Source of the DNA: Macrothele yani
Lineage: Eukaryota > Arthropoda > Arachnida > Araneae > Macrothelidae
Direction of reading: 5' to 3'
Length of the DNA stretch: 64,000 nt
Assembly: GCA_039090855.1 (NCBI GenBank)
Contig: CM077007.1
Coordinates: 12,697,515 to 12,761,514 of the forward strand
Positions 44,437 through 55,235 of this stretch are shown here, in pieces. Both the position numbers and the translations under genes were made by a program. Under the pieces are notes generated by a model. It made no database searches. It saw only the letters and a list, made by a program, of their open reading frames with translations, and was not told the origin of the DNA. The stretch's first letter is position 1; every line of letters starts with the position of its first letter.

Positions 44437-44656
44437 TTTTTTTTTTTTTTTTTTTTTGGTTCGAGGTTTAACGACCACCGTGAGCAACTCAATGGGCTAT
44501 AAGCAGTCGCCCGTCCCTAATTTAGTGTCACTGGTTCCAGGGAAGGGAGAGAGACAGTGCCGTAAGACAAACACACATCCATGCCTCACCGGGATTCGAA
44601 CCTGGACCTCTTTTGGACGAATTATCGATTAGACCACTATGCCACTGGCGCGTCCT
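44437..44656 (-). mobile_element. tRNA-derived SINE
   Basis: On the minus strand: GGACGCGCCAGTGGCATAGT, GGTTCGAATCCCGGTGAGGC, GCATGGATGTGTGTTTGTCT, GGACGGGCGACTGC, GCTCACGGTGGTCGTTAAAC and an A tail (T run at 44437). Probable duplication CGTCCTTT on both sides. Confidence 0.88.
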
Positions 44657-44984
44657 TTGCCCTTTCTCTCGGCAGCATGTATGCATCACTGTTCGTATGT
44701 GTACACTGTAAAAAATAAGTGGTGTGAATTCACAGAAAATTCCTGAAAATAGAGTGCACCAAATTTGCCGGGAGGTGTCCGTCTATTTCAGAAATTTTCG
44801 TTTTTAAAAGTGCCCTTTTATTTCAACTTTTGTATTTTCGCAAATTTTCCGTAGTCAGAAATTCCGTTTATTTCAGAAAAAATCCATTTCAGGTTTTTCG
44901 GTATTTAAACTGAAATTCCGAAAAACCCCACTCCGCCGCATTTTTCAGCCCTTACCCCAGATAATCCTTCCGCTGCAGTCCGGA

Positions 44985-45055
44985 TCGAACTCCCGTCGTT
45001 TTGTTAGTCCAACAGGTAACGCACGCCTTTAACAACTGAGCCACAAATGCTCTGA
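44985..45055 (-). mobile_element. tRNA-like SINE fragment
   Basis: The minus strand reads GTGGCTCAGTTGTTAAAGGC, then GGGAGTTCGATCCGGACTGC, the A- and B-box halves of a tRNA-like sequence. No SINE body is recognised. Confidence 0.5.
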
Positions 45056-45059
45056 AATC

Positions 45060-45510
45060 CGAATAACGTACATCGTAAAATAAATTACGCGACGATGAAG
45101 TTTTTTTTTGTCATTAATGCGAGTGATTTAGTCATTTTATTTTCTGTTGGAGCTTATTATATTCTGTTGGAGCTTATTATTTTCTGAATAGGTTTGTAAT
45201 ATTTTTTTTCTGTATAAGGACGTTTCACAAATTAAACATTTGTCATCGTGATTTTTCGAAGCAACAAAATGCTTTACAACTTGATTTTTTAAACTGACAA
45301 TGACTTTCAGTTATCTCTGAAAAAGATGAAATGCACTTTTCTATAGCATTACTTCACAAAAAAAAAAAAAAAAAAAATCCTGAATATAAAATTTACTCTT
45401 GATAGCTATAATAGCTTTTGTCTTAAGTTGTCCAAAGACTATTTCAGAAAAACATCGCATAATTATCTGTACAATAAGTTAAGTACCCAGTTTCTCATAG
45501 TAACGCAATA
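45060..45510. other. No gene recognised
   Basis: AT-rich; a TTCTGTTGGAGCTTATTAT duplication at about 45143 and an A run near 45360. Nothing else supported. Confidence 0.4.
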
Positions 45511-45512
45511 TG

Positions 45513-47700
45513 CACAGTCGAGTCACATTATCGTGACTACCTTCTACTTTTGACGTCAACAGCGCGTAGCCAATGAAAGGAGGCACGTGTCATGAGCTAG
45601 CTTGGAGGGCATATAAGGTGTGCTGTAGGCATTCTGAAAACATATCAGGCATTCTGAAAACATATCACTGCCTGATTTGCAAAAAGGGATGACTATCGGC
45701 TTTTGGGACAAAGGTGGCAGTGTTTCTGAAACAGCGCAGTTTGTGAACTGTTCGCGTGCTGCTGTGGTTAAAGTGTATCGTAATTGTAGAAATGGCACCA
45801 TTGCGAATAAGCGACGTGGAAGCTGCGGAGCATCACGTGCCATTGATGTGAGAGGTAAACGTGAGGGCCAATCGACACGCTAAGTGGAGCAACTCACTGG
45901 CCGAATGAACCATGTGGCTACCGGAAGTGTGTCTAAAACGACAGTTCAGCAAACTCTGCTGCGTATGGGGCTACGATAAAGACGGATGGACACTGCACCT
46001 TTGCTAACGAAGGTACATCGGCAGAAAAGGCTTACATATGCTCGGCAGTATCGGAATTGGACCTTCGCCGATTGACAAAGGATTGTCTTCTCCGATGAGT
46101 CACGTTTTCTGCTTCATCGAACGGATGGACATTCTTGTATAAGGCGAGAAAAATCGGAGAACAAACATTCTTCAACCATTTATTTAAGAAAACAAGCTAG
46201 TGGGGGCAGCGTTACGTTCTGGGGAATGTTTTCGTGGCATTCCCTGGGTCCAATCATACCTGTGGAAGGCACTGTAGACCGAATTCATTATGAATCCATC
46301 CTTGCAGACCACGTACACCCATACAAGCTGATTGTCTTCGCTGGGGCGGATTGGATCTTTCAGCATGACAGTACGACGTGTCACACAGTTAGAAATGCCC
46401 GAGAGTGGTTGAAAGAGCACGATGAAGACTTCAAAGTACACTGCTGGCCACCCAAAATGCAACACCAAGAAGGAAGCATCCCATTGGCCTGAAATTCGCA
46501 GCATGCGTCGCCCGCGAGAGGACATGCAAACGATTAGCATTGCAGGGCATATGAAAATCATATGCGCCCGGCAGGCCACCAAGAAGCACTATCAGAAGGG
46601 TGCACAGAAGGCGGAGTGCAAGTAGTGGAAGTGTGTTGTGCTGCCGGATCTGTGCGTGGGAAGCTTCCTGATGCTTCGTCGCAGAATACGGCAGTCATTC
46701 CAGCACGTTTAGGAGTTCGACAGAGGACGAATAGTGGCTTATCGCGACAGCGGTTTATCGTACCGAGACATCGGCGTCCGCGTGGGACAACATTCAGCAA
46801 CAATGAGGCGAGTATGGATTCGGTGGGTGCAGGAGGGACGGACGGACCGACGTGAGCGATTGCCGCTGCCGCGGCACACCGCCTAACGAGTGAGGACCGG
46901 CATGTTATGCGGCGGGCACTGACGGCTTGCACCGCCACATCACGAACGTTAGCGCAAAAATTAGGATGTGCTGCGCAAACAACTGTATCAGCACGTACCG
47001 TCCGACGTCGTCTGCGAGAGCGGGGCTGGCTTGTCGCACGGCGCCCATTGCTCCGATTACCATTGATGTTACACCACCGGCGAGTGCGGCGGCAGTGGGC
47101 CGTTGAACGCCGCACCTGGACTACGGAATGGCACGATATTATCTTCTCCGACGAATCCCGCTTCTGCCTGCAACACCACGATGGTCGGATCCGCGTGTGG
47201 CGGAACCGCGGCGAGAGACTGTACAACGCCTGCATTATGCATTGCCATACCGGTTAGTTTGATGCCGCGGCCGTTATTGCCAGCCATGGGGGCCACATGA
47301 ACTATCGCTGTCTGCGTGTTTCGCAATTCGCACGGGCCTGTAAGCTCAATCGTTTCATCTTTGTATCTGTTGTTATGTGTCCAGTAAATCTGGCTTTGCT
47401 ATCTCGTGTCCTTCTTGGTGCTGCATTGTGGGTGGCCAGCAGTGTACTTACCTGGCCTCCTAATTCCCCAGACGTAAACCCGATTGAGCATCTGTGGGGC
47501 CACCTTGATCGTATTGTTTGCTCTATGAATCCTCCACAACGCACCCTCCAGCAGCTGCCAGATGCACTGCAGTCATCATGGCTCCACATACCTTTGAACA
47601 CCTCTCAGCAGCTTACTGAGTCACTCCCAGCCCGTTTAGCTGCTGTCCGCGCTGCACACGGCGGTTACTCTGGATATTAGCTGGTAGTGTATAATAAGTA
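45513..47700 (+). mobile_element. Outer Tc1-like element of a nest
   Basis: The left end is CACAGTCGAGTCACATTATC at 45513, matching the 12278 element; the right end (about 47700) is decayed. The N-terminal coding part starts at 45677 (MTIGFWDKGGSVSETAQFVN), with stops at 45881 and others. First Asp: VFSDESRFLLHRTDGHS near 46090. Then WIFQHDSTTCHT (second Asp) at about 46355. The inner Tc1 element interrupts after DFKV. Continuation after 47447: WPPNSPDVNPIEHLWGHLDR (Glu) to RAAHGGYSGY. Multiple stops make it inactive. Confidence 0.88.
46439..47444 (+). mobile_element. Inner Tc1 element, GC-rich, with TA duplication
   Basis: Ends CACTGCTGGCCACCCAAAAT at 46439 and the complement of CACTGCTGGCCACCCACAAT at 47444, TA at 46437-46438 and 47445-47446. 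It lies inside the transposase gene of the outer element. A transposase fragment is readable from about 46720 (RGRIVAYRDSGLSYRDIGVR) and at 46907-47240 (LAQKLGCAAQTTVSARTVRR, IIFSDESRFCLQHHDGR). The second Asp and Glu regions are absent, so this is an internally deleted derivative. Its base composition is visibly GC-richer than its surroundings. Confidence 0.92.
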
Positions 47701-48304
47701 GCTGGTGCACAAAATAGGGAAGAGGAGAAGAAATATCTTATGCCACAATAAACAAAATCCATGCGATATGCTATCCACAATATCCGATCTTTCTACGGAA
47801 CTTCAAAATTCGACAGACGATTGAAAATCAAACCTCAAATATTCTCATCAATTGCTCCTATTGCGGCTACTTTCTCTTTACACGGATATGGGAAAAGTGA
47901 GAACGAAGTTTTTCCGATAATATACGAAAGGAATTGCGGAACGGTTTCTGAACATTCAGAAATTTCCGTTAACACATCTATAAAACGGTAATTTACCGTC
48001 ATTATAAGAAAGAAACTGCGGAAAGTTTTCTGAAAATTCAGAATTTTCCCGTGGTGCGAAAAATCCGTGAAATTCAGGTCTCTTTTTGTAATTTCACGGA
48101 AAAGGTTGCATCAGAAATACGCTTCGTTAATTCACGAAAGAAATGACAGAAAGTCCCTCGTGAATTTCAGAAATTGTTTACAGGGCACTGTGCTCATAAA
48201 AGATGAAATATCAGAATCATCTTAATTGTCCCTGTTTAATGTCTTGCTGGGCTGTTGCTGTTCAGCTCAGCGATTCAGTGAGGTTTAGCCGTTGAGGCAT
48301 ACAA

Positions 48305-49420
48305 TATATTATCAAAAGCATTCGGACACCACAATGTTTTGGGACAAATGTCTTTATAATCGCAATTAAAATTTAGCCAGTCCACCTTTTTCTTGTATGA
48401 CAGCGGCAACAGATCAAAGCATACACTCAACCAATCAATTTCCGGGAGGTCTCGACAGGAATAGCTCACCATTCATCCTGCAAAGCTTCTGCCAGAGTGG
48501 AGAGCAAAGACAACCGTTGGGAACTATTTCGTATCCGTCGCTCCAGTTCATCCCAGAGGTGTTCTATGGGATTAAGATCAGGAGTCTGAGTAGGCCAGAC
48601 TAACGATTCCACCGCAGGTTAAGGAAACCAGTCCGGCACACGCTGTGCACTGTGGCAAGGAGCTTGACCGTGTTGGAAGAAACAATGATCATTTCCATAA
48701 CACTGCCACATTGTTGTTAGAACAGAATTATCCAAAACGTCGAGATACACTTCAGAGTTCACGCCTTTTGGTATAATAACCAACGGGCGGAGTCCCATCA
48801 ACGAAAAACAACTCCATTTCACGATGGAGCCTCCGCCGAACTAAACAGTTGGAAGGACACAGTCCGACGAAAATCATTCTCCGAGCTGTCGCTGAATCCA
48901 AACACGCCTATCAGATTAAAAGAGAGGAAAAGCGTGACTCATTACTCCAAATAACGGCTTGCCAGTCACCCACAGTCCAGGATCGACGGGAGACACACAA
49001 CTCCAAACGGCGCTTCGCACTTACAGCAGTGATGTTTGGCTTGCGTGCCGCTGCACTACCATACTAACCCACACTGTGAAAGTCTCTGCTGATAATCATG
49101 GTACTAACCGAGCCATTACAAGCATTTCCCACTTCAGCATCGCTGGAAACGGTAAAGGAAGAATGGGATAACCAACATTTCTTACCATGGCTCTTCTGTC
49201 ACGTTCCGTCAGTCTGTGCTGCCTTCCTGGACGTTTCTTTTTTCAAAAGTAGTTACACCGCCCTGTTTCGATCTCTTCACGACATCACTTACAGTCGATT
49301 TCGGTTTGTGTAGTTAAGCTGCAACGCTCCGTATAAAAACGTTACTCAAATAACATCTTATGACCAGCATACGGTGTAGCTCGGAAAGCTCACGTCCTCG
49401 CTGCATCCGCTTCAAAGTTA
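48305..49420 (-). pseudogene. Decayed Tc1-like transposase
   Basis: Minus-strand phrases, in broken frames: MKWSCFSLMGLRPLVIIPKG at 48822, VLDNSVLTTMWQCYGNDHCF, FQHGQAPCHSAQRVPDWF (second Asp changed to Gly) and PDLNPIEHLWDELERRI at about 48560-48520. The N-terminal half (to about 49300) is much interrupted. The left end near 48315 (ATCAAAAGCATTCGGACACC) resembles a Tc1 terminus; the right end was not found. Confidence 0.8.
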
Positions 49421-49672
49421 CTGATAGCACGACAGAACATCTCAGCTTTATACAGTATACGTACCTCCCACCTCACAGCCCACCTTCTTGCGCAATCGTT
49501 CTCTGAATTTAAGCAAATATTTGGTTGTGTACGAATATTGGTGATAATATAGTGTATCCACAAACGCTGTGTAACGTGAGTCAGGATTTCTTCTTTTTAC
49601 ATATCTTATTCTGCTGATTAATATCTTAGTACATGCGTAATCAACGATGATGGTAATTTCTTTCATGTTTAA

Positions 49673-50109
49673 GGTGGACGTCAGGTAATTTGGCTTCCTA
49701 TACTTCCAATGGAAAAACTTCTGTACACATTTTCTTCACAATTAATGCGTTCCCAAGGATGAAAATTTGAACATCGATTGAAATAGCTTCATTTTATAAC
49801 TTGGAATACTTAATATTTTCTAAAACATAACCATAATTATATTAAAAATCAATAACTTTTACTTTCGTGGTGTTGAAACCAGAAAAAGATGGCGCGACCT
49901 GTACTTTGATGACGTCAGTTGACAAACAAATGTTGGATTGCATAATTATGGTTATGTTTTAGAAAATATTAAGTATTCCAAGTTATAAAATGAAACTATT
50001 TTAATCGGTGTTAAAATCTTCATCCTTGGGAACGCATTAATTGTGAAGAAAATGTGTACAGAAGTTTTCCCATTGGAAGTATAGGAAGCAAAATTACTTG
50101 ACGTCCACC
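49673..50109. mobile_element. TTAA-bounded MITE, copy 1
   Basis: 437 bp between TTAA at 49669-49672 and 50110-50113. Long inverted arms start GGTGGACGTCAGGTAATTT and end AAATTACTTGACGTCCACC and extend over 150 bp. The centre contains AAAAAGATGGCGCGACCTGT, shared with the 61.9-kb copy. Confidence 0.9.
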
Positions 50110-50113
50110 TTAA

Positions 50114-50940
50114 TGAACTTAGTACTTTACGATAGGCTGTTAAGGTCTTTCCAACGTTTTACATTTCTTTCCAGAGATATTCTCTTCCGTATATCCGCGC
50201 TGAGTAAGATCGCAAAGGTTTCCTAAACACACCGTCCCACTGTCTTTGTGAGAAGAAGAATCTACTGTGAACTTCCATGACAGAAAGCGCTTGTTAGATA
50301 CTACGATTGGGTTTTTCGCAATTTTTATGGAAAGAAGTAGATGCTTATCGTCACTGCGACCTTCTGTCTGTCTTTCGGCATGGTATCTCTGCACCTATCA
50401 GCTCAATTTGAAAAATTATTTTCGAGTTCGGGAGCTTGAACTATGAAATCTAAGATCTATACCTTTTTTAGACTTATTCTGATGCCAAATATCGACGCTA
50501 GAGAAGTACATGCAGGTGTTATGGACCTCGAAATACACGCTTTTTGAAATCTTTTTCTTCTAAATATCTAATTAAAATAATTCCTTTGTCCTTCAGGTAC
50601 CGTTCACGACGAGGGCCATTGTGCGTATACTTTCCATTGCAAATGATGCACAGTTTTTACGGTACGGGGAGTAAATGCATTTTTGGTTTTATCGACATGT
50701 GTGCTTCTAAATCATCGATTTAAAAATCGCTTTTAGCATCGCATAGCACATATAGTACAGGCTGGATAGTAAAAAAATTACCTTTTGCTGGAATTAATTT
50801 AAACAAAAACTAATTTTGGTTTATATTCATCCCCATACCCTGTAGATTAACATGCTAAAAATCTACATAAATACTTTTTCGCCAACGGCCGCCACATTGG
50901 AAAATCGCTGCCCAAAACAGTTTTTTTCCAAATATCTCAT
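50114..50940. other. No gene recognised
   Basis: No supported coding region. The 3' end merges with the possible inverted repeat at 50945-51000. Confidence 0.4.
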
Positions 50941-50944
50941 CAAC

Positions 50945-51003
50945 GAGTGATCATATCAAAAAATGTTTCCTGAGAAAAATATTCCTTATAAAATTCTCTA
51001 AAT
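50945..51003. repeat. Left arm of an inverted repeat flanking the HALTGCD gene
   Basis: TGATCATATCAAAAAATGTT and ATTCCTTATAAAATTCT here match the complement of about 56438-56490 (TGATCGTATAAAAAAACGTT, ATCCCTTATAAAATTCT) at about 80 percent. It places the broken gene between inverted repeats. Confidence 0.5.
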
Positions 51004-51004
51004 A

Positions 51005-51320
51005 CATTGTGACTTTGGTTCTGGCACACTCGTTGATGAACTCCATAAGTTTGTTTTCAGTGTATCATATGAGGAATTTCAGCGTTATGTGAAGTCTTCT
51101 ATAATGAGCGAGAATGTGACTGTTTCTGTTGAACCTGGATGTTTTTGTCAGTAGGTAGCAGATAATGTTGATCACAACATTGGCACTGTATAAATGGACA
51201 TGATACATTTCATGGAATGGGAATTCAGCGTTTACAATCACGGGTTAAAGCCGCTGATATCGTTGCTAGAGCACAGATACCATTCAATTTCTATCAGTCT
51301 GAAAATAAAGGTTTGAGAAA
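51005..51320 (+). pseudogene. HALTGCD-family gene, N-terminal remnant
   Basis: The translation shows LVDELHKFVFSVSYEEFQRY, then ADNVDHNIGT (near 51165) and, after a stop and frame change, MGIQRLQSRVKAADIVARAQ at 51217. The phrases VADNVDHN-IGT-HD-TFHGMGI resemble the start of a large multi-copy invertebrate family that I recognise from its VDHN/FHGMG and HALTGCD motifs; its function is unknown to me. The middle of the gene (about 150 residues) is missing, and the C-terminal parts lie at 55226-55632 and 55954-56137. Confidence 0.55.
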
Positions 51321-51364
51321 CATTAGCGCCAGAGGCTGCATAAGAGAAAGATCAAATAACAACA

Positions 51365-51989
51365 GGGCAAAACAAAGCAAAATTTTGAACAAGAGAAATA
51401 AAAATAATAGAAGGACCATCAGCCACCAAATACACCATCCGAACCAGATTAGCTTTAAACTATGCAAAGTACCGAATAAAAGAATGCAGGGAAGCATATT
51501 GATGACTGACCTCTTGTCGGCTTCGTCAAGGGCAAGCAACAAGAAAACACTCACTAATCTACTAAGACCAGAGAATTGTGGGTTTCTGCTATTTTAGTTT
51601 GCTAAAAGGACCAACTAAATTTAGGGTAATAATGTCAATAAAAGTGATAACTAATAAAAACGCGCAAATGTGTTTTAGTTTGCTGGGTGCGGGTTTTTAT
51701 TAGTTATCTCTTTTATTGACATTATTCCCCTAAATTTAATTGATCCTTTTAGCAAACTAAAATAGCTGAAACCCACAATTCTCTGGTGTTAGTAGATTAG
51801 TGAGTGTTTTCTTGTTGCTTGCCCTTGACGAAGCCGACAAGAGGTCAGTCATCAATATGCTTCCCTGCATTCTTTTATTCGGTACTTTGCATAGTTTGAA
51901 GGTAATCTGGTTCGGATGGTGTATTTGGTGGCTGATGGTCCTTCTATTATTTTTATTTCTCTTGTTCAAAATTTTGCTTTGTTTTGCCC
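51365..51989. repeat. Large palindrome, 297-bp arms
   Basis: Arms 51365-51661 and 51693-51989 are inverted copies around a 31-bp spacer. Each holds the same open stretch on opposite strands (NKRNKNNRRTISHQIHHPNQ). The arms are well conserved with scattered differences, so the duplication is relatively young. The RTE inserted just beyond the right arm. Confidence 0.93.
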
Positions 51990-52011
51990 TATATAAATAT
52001 ATATATATATA

Positions 52012-55000
52012 TCATCATCATCATCATCGTCAACCATTATCAATCCACTGCTGGACGAAGGTCTCCCCAAGTTTCCTCCACAACGGTCTGTCTTGTGCCA
52101 GTCTCCTCCATGTCACTCCCGCATATTTACGAATTTCATCCACCCATCTCCCATGTGGTCTTTTTCTGGGTCTTTTCCTGTCCCTTGGAATCCAATCTAA
52201 AATTTCGGCTGTCCATCTATGGTCTGTCCTTCTGGCAGTATGTCCAGCCCATTGCCATTTCAGGGATTTAACTCTGATCACGATGTCTTCCACTCTCGTC
52301 ATTTTTCGGATCCACGAGTTCCTCTTCTTATCTCTCCTGGTTATACCAAGCATGCACCTCTCCATGCTGCTTTGAGTTGTCTGCAGCCTTTGTATGTCTC
52401 TTTTAGTTAAGGTCCACGTCTCTGCACCATACGTAAGCACTGGAAGGATGCATTGATCAAACACTTTTCTTTTAAGACATAATGGCATATTGCTCTTGAA
52501 AATTATGCTGTTTCTTCCAAAAGCTCTCCAGGCAAGTTTTGTACGCCGATTAATTTCTTCATCAATGTGACCCTCACTTGATATCTGCTGTCCAAGATAA
52601 ACATACGTATCTGTTATCTCCAGTTTTTCTCCATCAATCGATAAATCTTCATTTCTTGTAAAAGCATTGAACATCACTTTTGTCTTCTGAAAGTTCATTT
52701 TTAAACCCACTTCTTTACTCTTGTCAGCAAGTTCCTGGATCATACTCTGCAGCTCTGATGGGGTAGTTGCAAAAATGACTACGTCATCAGCAAAACGAAG
52801 GTGGGTTAGATAATCTCCATTAATCTTTATCCCTTTGTTTTCCCAGTTCAGTGATTGAAAGACATTTTCCAATGTGGCATTAAAGAGCTTCGGAGATATG
52901 GTGTCATCTTGTCTCACTCCCTTTCCAATTTTTATGTGTGTTGTATTTTCAAACAGCCGAATCTTTGCACTTGCATTTTCATAGATGTTATTAATAATAT
53001 TAATGTATGCATCTTCAATACCGCAGGATTTCAGAGCCGTGGTAACTGCTGATGGTTTCACCGAATCAAAGGCTTTTTCATAATCGATAAAAGCCATGCA
53101 CAATGGAAGTTCATATTCCCTCGCTCTTTCAATTAGTTCTCTCAGTACGTGGATATGATCTATTGTGCTGTAGCCACTCCTGAATCCAGCTTGTTCTCTC
53201 GGTTGAGCCATGTCCAGTGTTACCTTCAAGCGGTGTGAAAGAACTTTAGTGAAGATTTTATAAACCACTGATAGGAGGCTGATAGGTCTGTAGTTCCTGA
53301 GATCCTCAATGTCACCTTTTTTATGTAGCAGGATCATTGTAGCATTGTTCCAATCCTCAGGAATTTTCCCTTCATTAAGGCATCGAGTGAAAATTTGGGC
53401 GAGTACTGTTTCGATTTCTCCACTTGCTTCTTGTATGATGTCTACAGTAATTCCATCTTCTCCTGGAGCTTTTCCCCTCTTCATGTTCTTGATTGCATGT
53501 GCAACTTCTGCTGGAAGGACTGGAAGAACTCTGGTACTGGTACCTTTCATGGTGTCTGGAGTACATGTATCATCCCTTTCATATAATTTGGAGTAGAAAT
53601 CTTTCACTCTTGTCAAAATTTCGCCTCTATTTCTTGTTATAGAACCATCTTCTTTTCTCAGAGCCATAATCTGTTTTCTTCCCTTACTGAGATGTCCCTT
53701 TGCTATCTTTAGGCTTTGGTTGTTTTCAATTGCTTTCCTCACTAGCTCACAGTTGAATTTCCTTACGTCTTCAGTGATACTTTTTCGTGCTGTCTTGCAT
53801 AGCTCTATATATTCCACTTTGGAAGTCACATCTTCTTTAGTTGTCCTCATCTCTCTTCTTTTTTGCATCAACATTTTGTTTTTTTCTGATAATTTGTTCA
53901 CATGCAACTTGTTCTTAGACCCAGCTAATTTTGTTGCTGTTTCCATAAGAGCTTTGGTTACTTTTCTGTTAACTTCCGAAATGTCCACTTCTTCCGATGT
54001 TAGGCCTTCTAAAGCAGAGAATCTGTTCTTCAGTTCCAACTTGAAAGTATTATGGTGTTTTTTAAGGTTGGTTATGTCAATACATTTTGTTTGTCTTATG
54101 AGCTTGCCACGTTCCAGTTTAGTGTTGAGGTGCATCTTACATCTCACCAATCTATGGTCACTACCTGTGTTGAACTTGTTCAGCACACTGCAGTCTTCGA
54201 TGACGAATTTTTTGTTACACATAATAAAATCAATTTCACTTGTCGTCCCAATTGGATGTCTCCATGTCCATTTCCTGTGTGGCTTTTTCTTGAAAAAGGA
54301 ATTCAAGATGAAAAATCCTTCTGCCTCTGCAAACTCAACGAGAGTATTTCCACGCTGGTTTCTGTTGCCGTGACCGAATTTACCTACTGAAGTTTCATTC
54401 TGTTGCCGTTGCCCTATTTTTGCATTGAAATCTCCCATAATTATCTTCAAGTGCTGCTTACCTTTATTATTTAGATGACGAATTTCCTCATAAAATTCTT
54501 CAATTTCTTCTTCAGGATGACTTGTGGTGGGTGCATAAGTTTGAATAATCTGAGCCTGGTATCTTCTCGATAGTTGGATAACGAGTCGTGCAGCTCTGTC
54601 AGAGGAACTTTCAACTTCTACCACTTTATCCTTCAGTTTCTTGTTTATTATAAATCCAACACCACTAGTTCTGCCAGTATCTGTCCCACGATAATAGAAG
54701 AGATGTCCACTTTTCAGTTCAATGAGATCTTCTCCTTTTCTCCTTACCTCACTTAGCCCGACGATGTCCCACTTGATCCTTTGTAGTTCCTCTTCCAATT
54801 CAAGAAGCCTTGAATCAGAAGATAGGGAGCGTCCGTTGTAGGTAGCCAAGGTCAGCATCAAATGGCAGCCTAGTCCGGTCCTCCGGGGATTCTTAGCACC
54901 CTCTGCCTTCATGTCGCACTGGCCGCTGCCTTGGCCAGGTACATTCCAGCTGCCGGAGACTGAGGGCCAAGATTTAAGTTGTAGAGTCATTTTGGAGGTG

Positions 55001-55198
55001 TTTGGCCATAACTCACCACGCTGGCCAAGCGGGTTGGTGAGTGTGGGATAGCATTTCCTCTGATCCCGATGGTATAGTTATACGGCTATTGGCGGTCGTC
55101 AGAGCCCCTTTAGTGGGAACAGGATGCACCACGAGAAGGCGGGGTTGACATTTGTCAAGGAGAGGCTGTGATGTTACGCATCACCTGACCTTACATCC
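52012..55198 (-). mobile_element. Full-length RTE retrotransposon with one uninterrupted ORF
   Basis: This minus-strand element runs from its 5' end at 55198 (GGATGTAAGGTCAGGTGATG) to a (ATG)n 3' tail at about 52012. TA-rich target duplications flank it: ATATAAATATATATATATAT on the left and TATATATAAATATATATA on the right, exact limits blurred by the microsatellite. It has ~205 bp of 5' UTR and only ~18 bp between stop and tail. Confidence 0.93.
52030..54990 (-). CDS. RTE endonuclease/reverse transcriptase polyprotein, 986 aa
   Basis: This is the single ORF of an RTE-clade non-LTR retrotransposon, which nicks the target and reverse-transcribes its own RNA there. The start MTLQLKSWPSVSG is shared with the 21-kb copy and the reading frame is unbroken. 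Endonuclease motifs, with approximate residues: LATYNGRSL (48), SEVRRKGED (79), MGDFNAKIG (187), GSDHRLVR (277). RT motifs: RPISLLSVVYKIF (597), AFIDYEKAFDSV (655), the RQxDTISP region (695), LRFADDVVIFA (731). A C-terminal domain with AETWTLTKRD and WQWAGHTARRTDH follows. One notable lesion: the conserved Gly in GVRQGDTISP of the other copies is Asp here (GVRQDDTISP), which could impair catalysis. Otherwise it is the one copy in this window that reads through. Confidence 0.95.
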   Translation of the reverse strand: MTLQLKSWPSVSGSWNVPGQGSGQCDMKAEGAKNPRRTGLGCHLMLTLATYNGRSLSSDSRLLELEEELQRIKWDIVGLSEVRRKGEDLIELKSGHLFYYRGTDTGRTSGVGFIINKKLKDKVVEVESSSDRAARLVIQLSRRYQAQIIQTYAPTTSHPEEEIEEFYEEIRHLNNKGKQHLKIIMGDFNAKIGQRQQNETSVGKFGHGNRNQRGNTLVEFAEAEGFFILNSFFKKKPHRKWTWRHPIGTTSEIDFIMCNKKFVIEDCSVLNKFNTGSDHRLVRCKMHLNTKLERGKLIRQTKCIDITNLKKHHNTFKLELKNRFSALEGLTSEEVDISEVNRKVTKALMETATKLAGSKNKLHVNKLSEKNKMLMQKRREMRTTKEDVTSKVEYIELCKTARKSITEDVRKFNCELVRKAIENNQSLKIAKGHLSKGRKQIMALRKEDGSITRNRGEILTRVKDFYSKLYERDDTCTPDTMKGTSTRVLPVLPAEVAHAIKNMKRGKAPGEDGITVDIIQEASGEIETVLAQIFTRCLNEGKIPEDWNNATMILLHKKGDIEDLRNYRPISLLSVVYKIFTKVLSHRLKVTLDMAQPREQAGFRSGYSTIDHIHVLRELIERAREYELPLCMAFIDYEKAFDSVKPSAVTTALKSCGIEDAYINIINNIYENASAKIRLFENTTHIKIGKGVRQDDTISPKLFNATLENVFQSLNWENKGIKINGDYLTHLRFADDVVIFATTPSELQSMIQELADKSKEVGLKMNFQKTKVMFNAFTRNEDLSIDGEKLEITDTYVYLGQQISSEGHIDEEINRRTKLAWRAFGRNSIIFKSNMPLCLKRKVFDQCILPVLTYGAETWTLTKRDIQRLQTTQSSMERCMLGITRRDKKRNSWIRKMTRVEDIVIRVKSLKWQWAGHTARRTDHRWTAEILDWIPRDRKRPRKRPHGRWVDEIRKYAGVTWRRLAQDRPLWRKLGETFVQQWIDNG

Positions 55199-55199
55199 C

Positions 55200-55225
<26 letters not shown>

Positions 55226-55235
<10 letters not shown>

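Larger units (their letters stand above)
44704..48185. mobile_element. Putative DNA transposon with CAGAAATT subterminal repeats
   Basis: CACTGTAAAAAAT at 44704 and ATTGTTTACAGGG at 48173 are candidate inverted ends. Both flanks (44710-44930 and 47820-48180) are rich in TTTCAGAAATTTTC-like and TTTCCG motifs. The interior carries the Tc1 nest (45513-47700). Family and target duplication are unresolved. Confidence 0.35.

Noticed and set aside
51217..51597. 126-codon protein as an intact gene
   Set aside because: Most of it lies in the left palindrome arm and recurs on the other strand; only the first ~35 codons belong to the HALTGCD gene.
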